Positions 23,206 through 34,516 of a DNA stretch of 64,000 nucleotides are shown piece after piece (within the stretch, counting starts at the first letter, position 1; the number at the start of each line of letters is the position of its first letter). The translations under genes were made by a program, and so were the position numbers. The DNA is from Epiperipatus broadwayi (lineage: Eukaryota; Onychophora; Udeonychophora; Euonychophora; Peripatidae): NCBI GenBank assembly GCA_028023455.1, contig JAQFVV010000002.1, positions 33,977,706-34,041,705 of the forward strand, given 5' to 3'. The notes below the pieces were generated by a model. It worked only from the letters and a program-made list of their open reading frames with translations. It was not told where the DNA came from and ran no database searches.

Positions 23206-24031
23206 ATTTTACACACTATAGAATGCAAGTTAATAATGGCAAAAAGAAAGAGACCTGAAATTATTCTTGTATTGTGTTAGAAAGCTTAAAGCTGAAAGGG
23301 TTTTAATGAAAATCTGAAATAAGTAATGAAAAAAGAGAGGAGACCATATAGATTCCAAAGCTTATACAGACTTAAAAACACCAAAACAACTAGACAAGCT
23401 ATAATTCATTAATGAGACCACTATTTGATTTGCATAGGAAAAAATATTTATCAAAAAAATGGATATCACCCAGAGAATATTTAATTAAAATGAAAGTCTG
23501 ATATTTTGCGATCCATTTAATTTTTTTTAATAAAGATATAATACAGTAAGTTTATTATTATTTTAAATTTTTGAGAGAATATGAATGAATAAGTATACAT
23601 AGTAAACATACATGTAAATGCACTCTTTTACTCTCAAAATTAAAAATAATAATAATGTAGTTATTGATGATAAATATCTTTTATAAATACACTATATTTT
23701 TATGTTGTTTATACTATAAAGTTAATATATGTTTACTATATGCACAAAAATGTATGTTATATATGTGTGTGTTGAAAAGTAATGTACAAATACAATTTAG
23801 TAAATAATATGTATTCCATTGTAACCAATGCTAAATCAAAGCTATTAGATATGATGTACAATGTACATTAGGGGTCTTGGAAAAAATATAGTATATGTCA
23901 TGGTACTTAGTATATATATATACATATGTTGAATTAATAATTTCCATAGATTATTATAATAAAAAATAAAAACGCAATCATATCTATGTCAACAGGGATA
24001 ACCTTTAATCTATTATATTATATATATATAT
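23206..24031. other. AT-rich non-coding DNA and (TA)n insertion target
   Basis: No gene recognised. It ends in an alternating TA tract (24014-24031) into which the LTR element inserted. Confidence 0.5.
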
Positions 24032-26135
24032 TGTACCAATCGGAATGAAAGTGAAGATCGAATCTAACCGCAAAAACAATATCTGCACTACAAGGGCACC
24101 ATCTAGGCATTTGAGCCTAGAAAAATTTATAAAGTAGGCAGATAAGCGCTGTTAAGATTCCACTTTCTTTAAATATTCCGACCGTTAGCCCAAGTCACTA
24201 GCTCAGCGGAGATGCAGAGATAAAAATCTATAAATTTTATATCTTAAATATAAAAGAATAAAAGCCACTGCCAGAAATTAACACATAAAAATATTTATTT
24301 ACGCACATATAAAATAATATTTAAATTTTGAGGAATAAATTTAACGTTTATAATTTTATATTGATCTTTAATTCTAAATTTAAGTAGATTGCAAATAATG
24401 AGTTTACTATTTATTTAGAGGGTCGAGTATGAATGGACTACATAGGTCTGCATTTGAAAGGAAAATATTCTTCCCTGATTTAACCTTAGGCAACAAATTT
24501 CGCAATCAACTGGCGCCAATCCATCTGATACATTCATGTATTCAATGTAGCATGATACGACAACACAAAATACTATATTGTCAGGAATGTACATCTGAAC
24601 AATAAGTAGAAATAGAGAAGACATTGACTCTCCACCAACAGGAATGTGACATCTGTTGGCAAGTAGATCAATAAACAAAAAACTCCATAGGAATGGACTG
24701 CGGTCTTCTGCCGACTTACAAACCCATCCATAGGCAAACAGAGGGTGTGTGGCGTATATCTATAATCCTGCCCGTAGCGGACCTCATACTACATCTACTA
24801 ATTACACAAATATATCCAATCCATTGAACCAATTCAACTACGAAATGAATAACCTAAGATTACCCTCCCTTAATACAACTTTACAAAACTATATAGCCAT
24901 TCACGCCCGACTTAATTTTAACATTTAAATACGTTCGCACAGATTTGTTTAAAAATGTTGGGTATAGATCGATTACATAGATTCCACGGTCAAAAACATT
25001 TCAAAATAAACATAAACGATCAAAATACAAAATTATTGATACCGACAATCGCAGAGGAAAACTTATAAGTAACCCAATAGTATTCACCATAAGATACTTG
25101 CGTTGTCACCAATAACTTAAAAGACATCCGAATAAATACATTTTAGATACTCACCGTAAGGTATCATTATTTATCGAATGTCTATATATTTTGATCAAAT
25201 ATGAAAACCAAAATATAATTAACCGCAAACGAATCCATGCAAGCGTCTATAAACAACTTAAATTTCATACATTTAAATAATCTTTACAATAAGGAAAAAA
25301 AAATGGAAATGATGTTTATCAATCGGGAAACATATAAAATTAAACATTATTAATTTGATTTAAAAACTTAAAAGTCAGATAGAAGTTCATAAGCTTGAAC
25401 GAAAGTTCTTAGTTATTTTTTTAAATTTAGAGTTCATGTCAATATAGCTTACAGTATAAGAGTCCAGGTTCCTGTTGGCAATTCCCACGGCATCTCCATT
25501 GGAAGAAAATGTTCTGGAGGTAGCATTAGCTGGTTCCATTCTGGTATCACAGTCTTTTCATTTTTTTTTTTTTTAAACAAACAAAAAAATGAGAGAGAAC
25601 GGCAAGTGCGTCTTACCGTTGTCATCAAATCAAGTTGGAAAAACTGACTGGAACTCAATATTTTTTCTTTTTATAGTCCTCCTATGGATTCCATGAACAA
25701 AAACGTCACTGTTCTGTTTTTTCGTTATGGTCCGGGCCTTTATTTGCTTCCATTGGTCAAGCTAAAATCTCTTTCTTCTCTTATCTAACTTTTCATCTGA
25801 CTTTTTAATTAAACAGCTTTTAGATAATTAATAAACAATCATTTCCATTTACAGATTACAGGAATTAATTAATACCTGTTTTTATTTTAACTTACGTTAT
25901 TTTTTTATTAAAATATTTTTATATTTCAATCTTGTATTTTTTATTTAAAAAAATACGTTCAAATACTTTTTTTTCTTGTTTATGAAAAAAATATTTTTAA
26001 AGTTTAGCATCCATGCGAATATATATATATGTTTAACAAACATTTTAATTTTAGCGTTTAGTTTTTTCCTTTTATTTGCGAACTTTTAAGTTTTTATTTT
26101 AAATAAATGTAACGACATATTTATATATCGTTACA
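24032..26135 (-). repeat. LTR, left copy (3' LTR if element is on minus strand)
   Basis: 2104 bp. The outer end lies in a (TA)n tract. The inner end at 26135 is a palindrome-like TGTAACGA...TCGTTACA. It contains an 87-codon minus-strand frame (24415-24678) duplicated exactly in the other LTR; it is short, Cys-rich and resembles no gag protein, so I do not call it a gene. Confidence 0.85.
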
Positions 26136-26680
26136 TATCAGTAAACTTCCTCAAAAAACAAAAACATTAAAAAAAAAAAGAATTTACTTAGTGTTAGTAA
26201 TTACGTTACACAAATTTGTTATATATGAAATTTCAAAAGGACAAAACTTTTTTTTTTTTTTTAAAAGACAAAACAGTAATTACAAATATAATGATAAAAA
26301 AAAAAGTTGACTGATGATTCCTTACTACCAGCTAAATTTCTGCCCCCTCCCTTCCAAGTTTCATTTCTCCTACCTTTAAGTATTATTTAGGCAAGTTAAA
26401 CGATTAGATTTTAAACAAGACTTTTTAAAAAAAAAATTATGATTTATATTTATTAATTACGTTTTATTTATTACTTTTTATTCCTCGAATTTATCTCTAC
26501 ATATGTGCAATTTTTCGACTGGCAGTACCTTTAAGACAAAATTTCAAAGTGTAACTCCACGTCAATACAACAAATCTATTTATACTATTTCAGAAAAAAA
26601 AATTTACGGGCATGATTCACTTTTAAAATTCTCAGGGCACTCGTGTTTATTAAAGATCGGCCCAAGTTGGGTAGCCAGTT
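26136..26680. other. Interior of the LTR element, no retroviral genes
   Basis: 545 bp of A/T-rich sequence with poly-T and poly-A runs, one C-rich patch (CTGCCCCCTCCCTTCC) and no frame resembling gag or pol. The right 20 bp form the candidate primer-binding site on the minus strand. Confidence 0.75.
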
Positions 26681-28783
26681 TGTACCAATCGGAATGAAAG
26701 TGAAGATCGAATCTAACCGCAAAAACAATATCTGCACTACAAGGGCGCCATCTAGGCATTTGAGCCTAGAAAAATTTATAAAGTAGGCAGATACGCACTG
26801 TTAAGATTCCACTTTCTTTAAATATTCCGACCGTTAGCCCAAGTCACTAGCTCAGCGGAGACGCAGAGATAAAAATCTATAAATTTTATATCTTAAATAT
26901 AAAAGAATAAAAGCCACTGCCAGAAATTAACACATAAAAATATTTATTTACGCACATATAAAATAATATTTAAATTTTGAGGAATAAATTTAACGTTTAT
27001 AATTTTATATTGATCTTTAATTCTAAATTTAAGTAGATTGCAAATAATGAGTTTACTATTTATTTAGAGGGTCGAGTATGAATGGACTACATAGGTCTGC
27101 ATTTGAAAGGAAAATATTCTTCCCTGATTTAACCTTAGGCAACAAATTTCGCAATCAACTGGCGCCAATCCATCTGATACATTCATGTATTCAATGTAGC
27201 ATGATACAACAACACAAAATACTATATTGTCAGGAATGTACATCTGAACAATAAGTAGAAATAGAGAAGACATTGACTCTCCACCAACAGGAATGTGACA
27301 TCTGTTGGCAAGTAGATCAATAAACAAAAAACTCCATAGGAATGGACTGCGGTCTTCTGCCGACTTACAAACCCATCCATAGGCAAACAGAGGGTGTGTG
27401 GCGTATATCTATAATCCTGCCCGTAGCGGACCTCATACTACATCTACTAATTACACAAATATATCCAATCCATTGAACCAATTCAACTACGAAATGAATA
27501 ACCTAAGATTACCCTCCCTTAATACAACTTTACAAAACTATATAGCCATTCACGCCCGACTTAATTTTAACATTTAAATACGTTCGCACAGATTTGTTTA
27601 AAAATGTTGGGTATAGATCGATTACATAGATTCCACGGTCAAAAACATTTCAAAATAAACATAAACGATCAAAATACAAAATTATTGATACCGACAATCG
27701 CAGAGGGAAACTTATAAGTAACCCAATAGTATTCACCATAAGATACTTGCGTTGTCACCAATAACTTAAAAGACATCCGAATAAATACATTTTAGATACT
27801 CACCGTAAGGTATCATTATTTATCGAATGTCTATATATTTTGATCAAATATGAAAACCAAAATATAATTAACCGCAAACGAATCCATGCAAGCGTCTATA
27901 AACAACTTAAATTTCATACATTTAAATAATCTTTACAATAAGGAAAAAAAAATGGAAATGATGTTTATCAATCGGGAAACATATAAAATTAAACATTATT
28001 AATTTGATTTAAAAACTTAAAAGTCAGATAGAAGTTCATAAGCTTGAACGAAAGTTCTTAGTTATTTTTTTAAATTTAGAGTTCATGTCAATATAGCTTA
28101 CAGTATAAGAGTCCAGGTTCCTGTTGGCAATTCCCACGGCGTCTCCATTGGAAGAAAATGTTCTGGAGGTAGCATTAGCTGGTTCCATTCTGGTATCACA
28201 GTCTTTTCATTTTTTTTTTTTTAAACAAACAAAAAAATGAGAGAGAACGGCAAGTGCGTCTTACCGTTGTCATCAAATCAAGTTGGAAAAACTGACTGGA
28301 ACTCAATATTTTTTCTTTTTATAGTCCTCCTATGGATTCCATGAACAAAAACGTCACTGTTCTGTTTTTTCGTTATGGTCCGGGCCTTTATTTGCTTCCA
28401 TTGGTCAAGCTAAAATCTCTTTCTTCTCTTATCTAACTTTTCATCTGACTTTTTAATTAAACAGCTTTTAGATAATTAATAAACAATCATTTCCATTTAC
28501 AGATTACAGGAATTAATTAATACCTGTTTTTATTTTAACTTACGTTATTTTTTTTATTAAAATATTTTTATATTTCAATCTTGTATTTTTTTATTTAAAA
28601 AAATACGTTCAAATACTTTTTTTTCTTGTTTATGAAAAAAATATTTTTAAAGTTTAGCATCCGTGCGAATATATATATGTTTAACAAACATTTTAATTTT
28701 AGCGTTTAGTTTTTTCCTTTTATTTGCGAACTTTTAAGTTTTTATTTTAAATAAATGTAACGACATATTTATATATCGTTACA
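26681..28783 (-). repeat. LTR, right copy (5' LTR if element is on minus strand)
   Basis: 2103 bp, aligning end to end with 24032-26135. Visible differences are single substitutions (for example in GGGCACC/GGGCGCC, GATACGAC/GATACAAC, GCATCTCC/GCGTCTCC) and small changes in T-runs and TA-runs. This low divergence indicates recent insertion. Confidence 0.85.
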
Positions 28784-28984
28784 ATATATATATATATAAT
28801 TAGACATTATTGCTATGAATATTTGCACATTGTTTTAAGACAAAAATTTGAAATGGTTTCACTCTATATATGACTACATAATCTTTGCCCTGTAAAAGAT
28901 TTTATATATATATGTTAAAGCAATGAATTTTCATGAGTAAAACATATATATATAACAAAATTTAAGACTAGCTATACAAGGATT

Positions 28985-29500
28985 GTTATAGATATGGTTG
29001 TTCATGCAAGTATATTAGACCATTAATAAGATGGGATGCTATGCTTATTGTTAAAAGGGAGTTGCCTTGACAACAGTTAGAAATTGTTGCTTGTTAATGA
29101 TATTAGGATTGTCTAGGTATTGACTGTTTTTAAATGATTACTTATAAACACATTTAGCCATGAACATTATTACCCTTATTATTTAAGTAATACTTTGGTT
29201 ATAATTGCAGTTTATAATGTTATAGTTGACTATTTATTAGTCTGCATACAGAATAGAGTTTATTTACTTGTTTAAAGAGGTTTACTTAAACTTCTTAGTA
29301 ATAATAATTTCAAATCTCTGTGGTCAAGTTGCAGTCTTTAATATCTATATAAGTATATTAGTTCATTAAAAAAGATGGGATTCCATTATTATTGTTAAAT
29401 GAAAGTTGCCTTGGCAACAGTTAGAAATTGTTGATTGTTAATAATATTGGGATTGTTTAAGAGTTGACTAGTTTTTAATGATATATATATATTAGATTAA
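28985..29500 (+). repeat. Head-to-tail dimeric repeat Q, copy 1
   Basis: Two direct units about 343 bp apart share TATATTAG.CCATTAA, AAGATGGGAT, TTGCCTTG(A/G)CAACAGTTAG and GATATTAGGATTGTCTA. The second unit is partial. The same repeat stands as a minus-strand dimer at 54310-54910 (about 334-bp spacing) and as a single minus-strand copy near 3915-4005. It has the dimer habit of the ribozyme repeats, but I found no hammerhead core. Confidence 0.7.
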
Positions 29501-30103
29501 ATATAATTTGTTAAAATATTAATGGGACAATGATATGTCACATTTTGAATGCAGTCAACATTATCTCCTGGTATTTCTAGAATGATCTGTAATCTGTTTT
29601 AATTTTTAGATAACTTAAAGCTTATTCATTACTAAGATGATGGATTTTATCCATCTCTATGCTGGTCACTCTCTTCCCTTTTAGGCTACACACTTTTCTA
29701 ATGAATTAAATCATGATATGATCAGAATAGAATAATTGTAAATCTATTTATTTTTGTATGATTTCATTTTCTTTTTGTTATATGGATAATTTTCATATTG
29801 ATGAAGAAATACAAAAAAACATCATAGCTTAAACATTTCTGATCTTCATTTCTAAAAATATATCATTGCACCCAAAAATATCTTTTCTAGACCTTTTTTA
29901 TTGCAAGTTCACCCAGTGATGGTCAGTTACTACCCGTAGGTTCAAATATTAGAATTATTCTATTTCACAAAATCCTATAATAAGAATTGAGAGATGTTGT
30001 GATCCTGTTTAAACACCAGATTTTGTATTGCCACTCATTTTACTCTTTTTTAGAGGTAGAAAATGCATAATGTCAGTATTGGATTTCTATATAGGTGTAG
30101 GAC
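29501..30103. other. AT-rich non-coding DNA, nothing identified
   Basis: No gene or repeat recognised. Confidence 0.4.
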
Positions 30104-30350
30104 AGTGGTTTCCAACCTTTCAGACCTCATGAACACTAAATTTATAAGTTTAAACCCACAAACCACTAATATGAATTTTTTTAAAAAAGATAAATACATT
30201 CGTAATGATCGGAGAAGTTTTATTTTATTAATATGAAATGCACTTATTTAATAAAATATAATTATATGTGCTTATTTAATCATAACAACATTATAAATAT
30301 TTATTTAATCATAACAAAATTGAACACACAACACAAAGCACCTGTGGATT
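30104..30350 (+). mobile_element. Possible hAT-type MITE end
   Basis: Begins CAGTGGTTTCCAACCTTTCA, a typical hAT terminal sequence (family form CAGTGGTTCTCAACC). The matching inverted end was not found, so the right limit is a guess. Confidence 0.4.
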
Positions 30351-32371
30351 CAACTCACTACCAGTTTCTTGAATAAATCTACATTTCAAGTAGTTTGAAT
30401 TACATTTTTTTTGATACTTTTGAGTTTTTTCTTCCTTCTGCATCCAGTTTGAATGTTATTTTTAATGGTGCTAGACACGGACTGGGGATAGTCTATTCAT
30501 TGACCAGCTTACAGTTAAGGAATGTACACATATTACTATTGTTACTACTACTATTAGTTACATTATCTTTTGTATTACTAAAGAAATGCAAAATAGTCCT
30601 TTGTTTCACTTATTATGGGTTTACTTCATTCGAATCTAAAACCAAAAAGAAATGATAGTTATCAAAATCAACCTATTTGATGCCATTAATTATAACAGTT
30701 AAAGAAAATATGCAGTTAATGTCATATCTACCTAATAAGAGCATCTGAAAAATAAACAAAATAAAACAATCGGATGAGTATCATTGTTCAGTGGAGAAAG
30801 GTAATTGTTGTAATGATTACCACTTCAGTATTATAGTGTCTGTCATGTTTTCCCCCTTTCTAGTAAATTTCATGAATTTAGTGCAATATAAAGGTAAAAA
30901 TTGTCATTCAGAATATAAGAATTTCTTAGACTACTGATTTTGTTTTATTATTAATACAACATAAAGAATGCAAATGTTGTCCAGATTTTTCTGCGGACAA
31001 CAAACATTTTCTAGCAAATCACCAGTTGGTGACTGCTGGTATAAGGGACCTATTTTCTAGGACTGGCAAAGATGAACTCAAACTAATAAACATTTCACTC
31101 AAATCTTCAATTTATATAAATCCAATAAATATAAATCTGATGAAACTCTTACTATATATAACACAAATCATTATATTAGTAGGTTATAAAAAGACATTTG
31201 ATTCTATAAGTATTTCCACAATAAATAAAACAATATATATATACTTCACAATGCAGAATATGCTTATATTTATGCTAGCACAAAATTTGTATGCAGTAGT
31301 AATTAAAAGAATACTTTATAATTTTGTTCGGATAATAGACGTTTTTGAATTACTGGTGTTCGGTTTAATGGTCCTCGGTCTATATTAAAGTTGTGCGTAT
31401 ATTGTATTTATATTTTATCATTGTATGTTACAAGTGAGACTACGATCATTATATTGATATATATATATAAATGAACTTACATATAAAATATTTTTAACAA
31501 TTTTACCAAGTATTAATAATGTTAAATTCCATTTTTGCTTTTGGTTATTAGACGAAAAATAGCCCGTCTATTTTTTAACTCAAGAATTTAAGAGTTTAGT
31601 TTTATAAAACGTTTTATTTTATTCAAGTAATATTTAACTTGGTGATTTGATTGATTTTAGATGATTTGCTTTAATCTATAAGTAAAACCACTCAAGCATT
31701 TGCAAAGTGATTTAAGTTAAATATATATTTTTTTATATCAAGTCATCTTTAAATGAAATCTGACCCTGTTTTTATGCATAGAGGTTTAAAATCTATTTTT
31801 AAAAATTCAAATCAATATTTGATATTTTTATCTTTTAACGATATCAAAAATACGAATATAATGGATAATACATAAAATAAATAATTTTTAAAACCATTGA
31901 TTGAATATTAACATTTTATTGGTTTATAAATACTATCATATATATATATCTTTATTTGAGAATAAGATGAACTTTTATGTAAGATATCACCATATCCACT
32001 ATTTTGATTTATAGTTGATTGTTTACTACAACAATTTTTAAAAAAAAAACATTTGAAAAAAAAAACAACAACAACAAACCAACCACCATTTTTTTAAAAA
32101 TAGCGGAATTTTGTAAATAGATGACATTACAGCATAGTGACTTTATTAAAAATAAATACATCATCTGATGATAAGTTGGTATCATTCACATACAGTATAC
32201 AATATTATGTTTTGATTATAGAATTAAAATACAATTAATATATTTACACAACTTTCATTCAATATCCTTGCAAGTTGTTGAGTACTTTCATTTATGACAT
32301 ATCAAAAGTAAATAAAATTACAATTCTCAACATTTACAAAAGCAAAAATGTATCAGTTTATTCAGTTCAAT
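30351..32371. other. AT-rich non-coding DNA, nothing identified
   Basis: Two open plus-strand frames (30395-30655, 86 codons; 31026-31388, 120 codons) are Ile/Leu/Tyr-rich. The first has a run of leucines coded by a TTA/CTA repeat. Neither shows a motif or splice context I recognise. Confidence 0.45.
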
Positions 32372-32906
32372 ATACCAGGATGACAATTTAATTCCTAGAA
32401 TGCACTTTTATAAAATATACATGTGGAAATGTAGCCTAATGGCTATTGTTGCCTTCTAAGTAGTCCCCTTGTGCATATATCCACTGACTAAAATGGCATT
32501 CCCATTCCTGGAAGCATGGCTAGAATTCATTTTCAGGAATACTGTTGAGAGGTTGCCTCACATTCTTTTGGGTAGCAGTTATAATAGAAAATCTTTATCG
32601 TTCAAGCACAGTTTTTAATTTTGGAAATGACCAAAAATTGCAGAGAATTATGTCAGGGAAATAGGAGGATGGCCTAATTGTGTAATTAATCTTTTGGCCA
32701 AAAGTCTTTCACAATGAGCACAATAAGACCCATTTTTACATCAAAGTGTATGATTGGGTATTTTTATTATCATCTCCATAGCCAACTAACAACTAGTTTA
32801 AACATGTTCAAACATGAATGTTCAATACTCATATGATTTTGATACAATTAGATCATGGGTGACACCACATGGCCATTTTGGGAATTAAATTGTTACATCT
32901 CATATA
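32372..32906 (-). pseudogene. mariner-type transposon, second copy, internally deleted
   Basis: Same terminal repeats as 14747-15265 (CAGGATGACAATTTAATTCC at one end, GGGAATTAAATTGTTACAT at the other), minus orientation. The minus-strand C-terminus reads NSIPENEF.PCFQEWECHF and then Q(G)DY.EGN, better preserved here than in the other copy. An insert of about 60 bp splits the P.LK / NSIPEN part. N-terminus and first catalytic Asp are absent. Confidence 0.85.
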
Positions 32907-32989
32907 GTGTAATTAAAAATATATTTTTATTACACACAGTAACAAAGTAGATTAACAATAAATTTTAAGTAGATTAATAATAAATTTTA

Positions 32990-33320
32990 AAATGACTATA
33001 TGACTATATAAGCTAATGAGGTTAGATGGAAAATATTAAGATGTTTTCAATTTAAGACTCATAGTTTTGTAGTTAAGTAGAGATAAAAGGTGGCTGCTGG
33101 AAGGTTGCATTAGATCCTAAGATCTAGGTGCAGTGCTCTCAGATTCAAGGCTCCTCACTGATGAAGGCCACAAGCCAGAAACTAGTCTGGGGATATTGGA
33201 TGAGTAGGTACTAGATGGGGATTTTATGCACAAGCCTTCTGGCATCCATTGATTACTCTAGCTTGCTGTGAGTGGTAATATGTATAGTGAGTTTTGCGAG
33301 TTTTAATCTTTCTAGTTATT
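32990..33320 (+). repeat. Alpha ribozyme repeat, partial monomer
   Basis: Alpha family with the ribozyme on the plus strand. It begins in the ATGACTATATAAGCTAATG block, passes through TTTTGTAGTTAAGTAGAG and GGTGGCTGCTGGA, contains a complete hammerhead, and ends in GGCATCCATTGATTACTCTA...GTGAGTTTTGCGAG. Monomer incomplete at the left. Confidence 0.85.
33143..33201 (+). ncRNA. Hammerhead ribozyme, alpha family, well preserved
   Basis: Plus strand, in order: ATTCAA (outer stem I), GGC (internal loop), TCCTCA (inner stem I), CTGATGA core (33158-33164), A-GGC-CACAA-GCC-A (stem II, 5-nt loop), GAAA (33178-33181), CTAG, TC. Then TGGGGA, TA and TTGGAT close stem I. Predicted cleavage is after C33187. 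Inner and outer stem I are each 6 bp, with wobble pairs. A15.1 to U16.1 reads ACTAGT, a loop-free palindrome. The one departure from the textbook is an A/A mismatch where stem II meets the core. Confidence 0.88.
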
Positions 33321-33356
33321 TATCTAGAAATAGTCCAGATTTTGCTATATATATAT

Positions 33357-33829
33357 AATGTTCACTAGAGCGAGCTTACAAATAGCTCTGAACAAGCTTT
33401 AATTTATAAGTACCAAAAGAGAAAGCATTCAAAATCTCTATTGGAAAGTCCTCATTCCCAGACCAATTGGTTTCGAGCTTATGGCTCACCTCAGTTAGGA
33501 GTTAGGACTTCACACATTAGATCCAAAATACCAATTCAAAAGTCAGCAATTATTTTCAAATCCAGCCTTACAAACCAGATATCTATATGGATCTGAACTC
33601 AGTTCAGTTTCACCATATATTAATGGCCTCAGCAATATAACATCGCAAAATCCTTCAAGGGTACATTTATAATTATTAATAAAACAAGACACAAATTGTG
33701 TAACTTGCTTTTAAACTTGTATTAAAATGTTCACTAGAGGGAGCTTACCAATAGCCCCTATCAAGCTTTAATTTATAAGTGTCAAAAGAGAAAGAATTCA
33801 AAATCTCTATTGGAAAGTCCTCATTCCCA
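33357..33829 (-). repeat. Beta ribozyme repeat, head-to-tail partial dimer
   Basis: Two direct units share TTCACTAGAG.GAGCTTAC.A, AAGCTTTAATTTATAAGT, AAAGAGAAAG and TCTCTATTGGAAAGTCCTCA. The spacing is 369 bp (33361 to 33730). The first unit contains a hammerhead on the minus strand. The second stops at 33829, precisely the base that follows the cleavage site. The interval from cleavage site to cleavage site is 33461-33829, or 369 nt, one full monomer. Position 33356 follows a (TA)n tract. Confidence 0.85.
33446..33510 (-). ncRNA. Hammerhead ribozyme, beta family
   Basis: Minus strand: AAGTCCT (outer stem I, pairs with AGGACTT at the 3' end, 7 bp), then CTGAGGT (core CUGANGA with the last A changed to U), GAGC-CATAA-GCTC (perfect 4-bp stem II), GAAA, CCAATTGG, TC, and TGGGAATG. 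ACCAATTGGT around the junction is palindromic and can also close as a 3-bp stem III with an AATT loop. Cleavage is predicted between 33461 and 33460. Because A9 is changed, this copy may be inactive. Confidence 0.8.
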
Positions 33830-33905
33830 TATTGATAAGCTTCCTCTAGTTAACATTTTAATACAACCTTAAAAGCAAGTTACAGAATTTGAGTCTTGTT
33901 TTATT
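33663..33905. repeat. Inverted repeat flanking the second beta unit
   Basis: 33663-33745 (ACAAGACACAAATTGTGTAA ... CTAGAGGGAGCTTACC) is inverted at about 33833-33905 (TTGATAAGCTTCCTCTAG ... GAGTCTTGTTTT). A reverse-oriented piece of beta is thus joined exactly where the second unit ends at its cleavage site. Confidence 0.75.
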
Positions 33906-34516
33906 AATTATTATATAAAATAATATATACATATAACTTTAATACAATAATTTCAAAAGTTTAAAAAATTGAAGGAATTAATATTAACTAGAAATAGTTA
34001 TTAGATAATCAGATCTAGGGTTAATTTATTATCTCTACATATTTTTGCAAAAAAAAATTAAAAAGAACCTCTCTAAGATTTTTAATAGAAAGTTATATAA
34101 AAAAATTCTCTATCTTTAAAATTATATAAAAATTAGAAAAGACTAGGAAAAGAAGTTAAATCCTTTGTACAGTAAAAATCTAAAAGAGAGAGTTAAGATA
34201 TGATTTTCCTTTTTTTTTTTAATAAAATAAAAATGTCTTAAATTATTTTAAAAAAATTATTTATAGGAGTAAATATTGCAACTGGACCATGATTGGTTAG
34301 CATTATCAGAAAGAAATACCCTAAAATAATTCAAAAAATGTTGGGTGAATATTTTTAGAGGGCTGAATTTGGGGCAAAGAAAGTAGATTATAGATAGATG
34401 AAGAGTGATATATTATTTGTAGTTATCTCTATGCATTGCGTAAATATAACTATTGCAGTAATAGTAGGTTTAACTTATGTTGCTCTGGTAATCTTTATTT
34501 TCAATATATGTGTTAT
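33906..34516. other. AT-rich non-coding DNA, nothing identified
   Basis: No gene or repeat recognised. Confidence 0.4.

Larger units (their letters stand above)
24032..28783 (-). mobile_element. Young non-autonomous LTR retrotransposon (2.1 kb LTRs, 545-bp interior)
   Basis: Two near-identical direct repeats (24032-26135 and 26681-28783) start TGTACCAATCGG and end TATCGTTACA, giving TG...CA ends. On the minus strand a primer-binding-like segment starting TGGCTACCCAACTTGGG lies 3 nt inside the LTR end at 26681, so I infer minus orientation. A weak purine block, GAGGAAG, lies near the other inner edge. The interior has no gag, protease, RT or integrase. ATATAT flanks both outer ends. The two LTRs differ at only a dozen or so sites by eye. 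The long LTRs and empty interior resemble a TRIM/LARD-like element dependent on a partner for proteins. Confidence 0.82.

Noticed and set aside
24415-24678. 87-codon minus-strand frame, repeated exactly at 27064-27327
   Set aside because: Its exact duplication only reflects the two LTRs. No gag- or env-like feature and no independent evidence of translation.
31026-31388. 120-codon open frame, the longest not linked to a mobile element
   Set aside because: Composition is dominated by Ile/Lys/Leu/Tyr codons of A and T, with no recognisable domain; probably chance.
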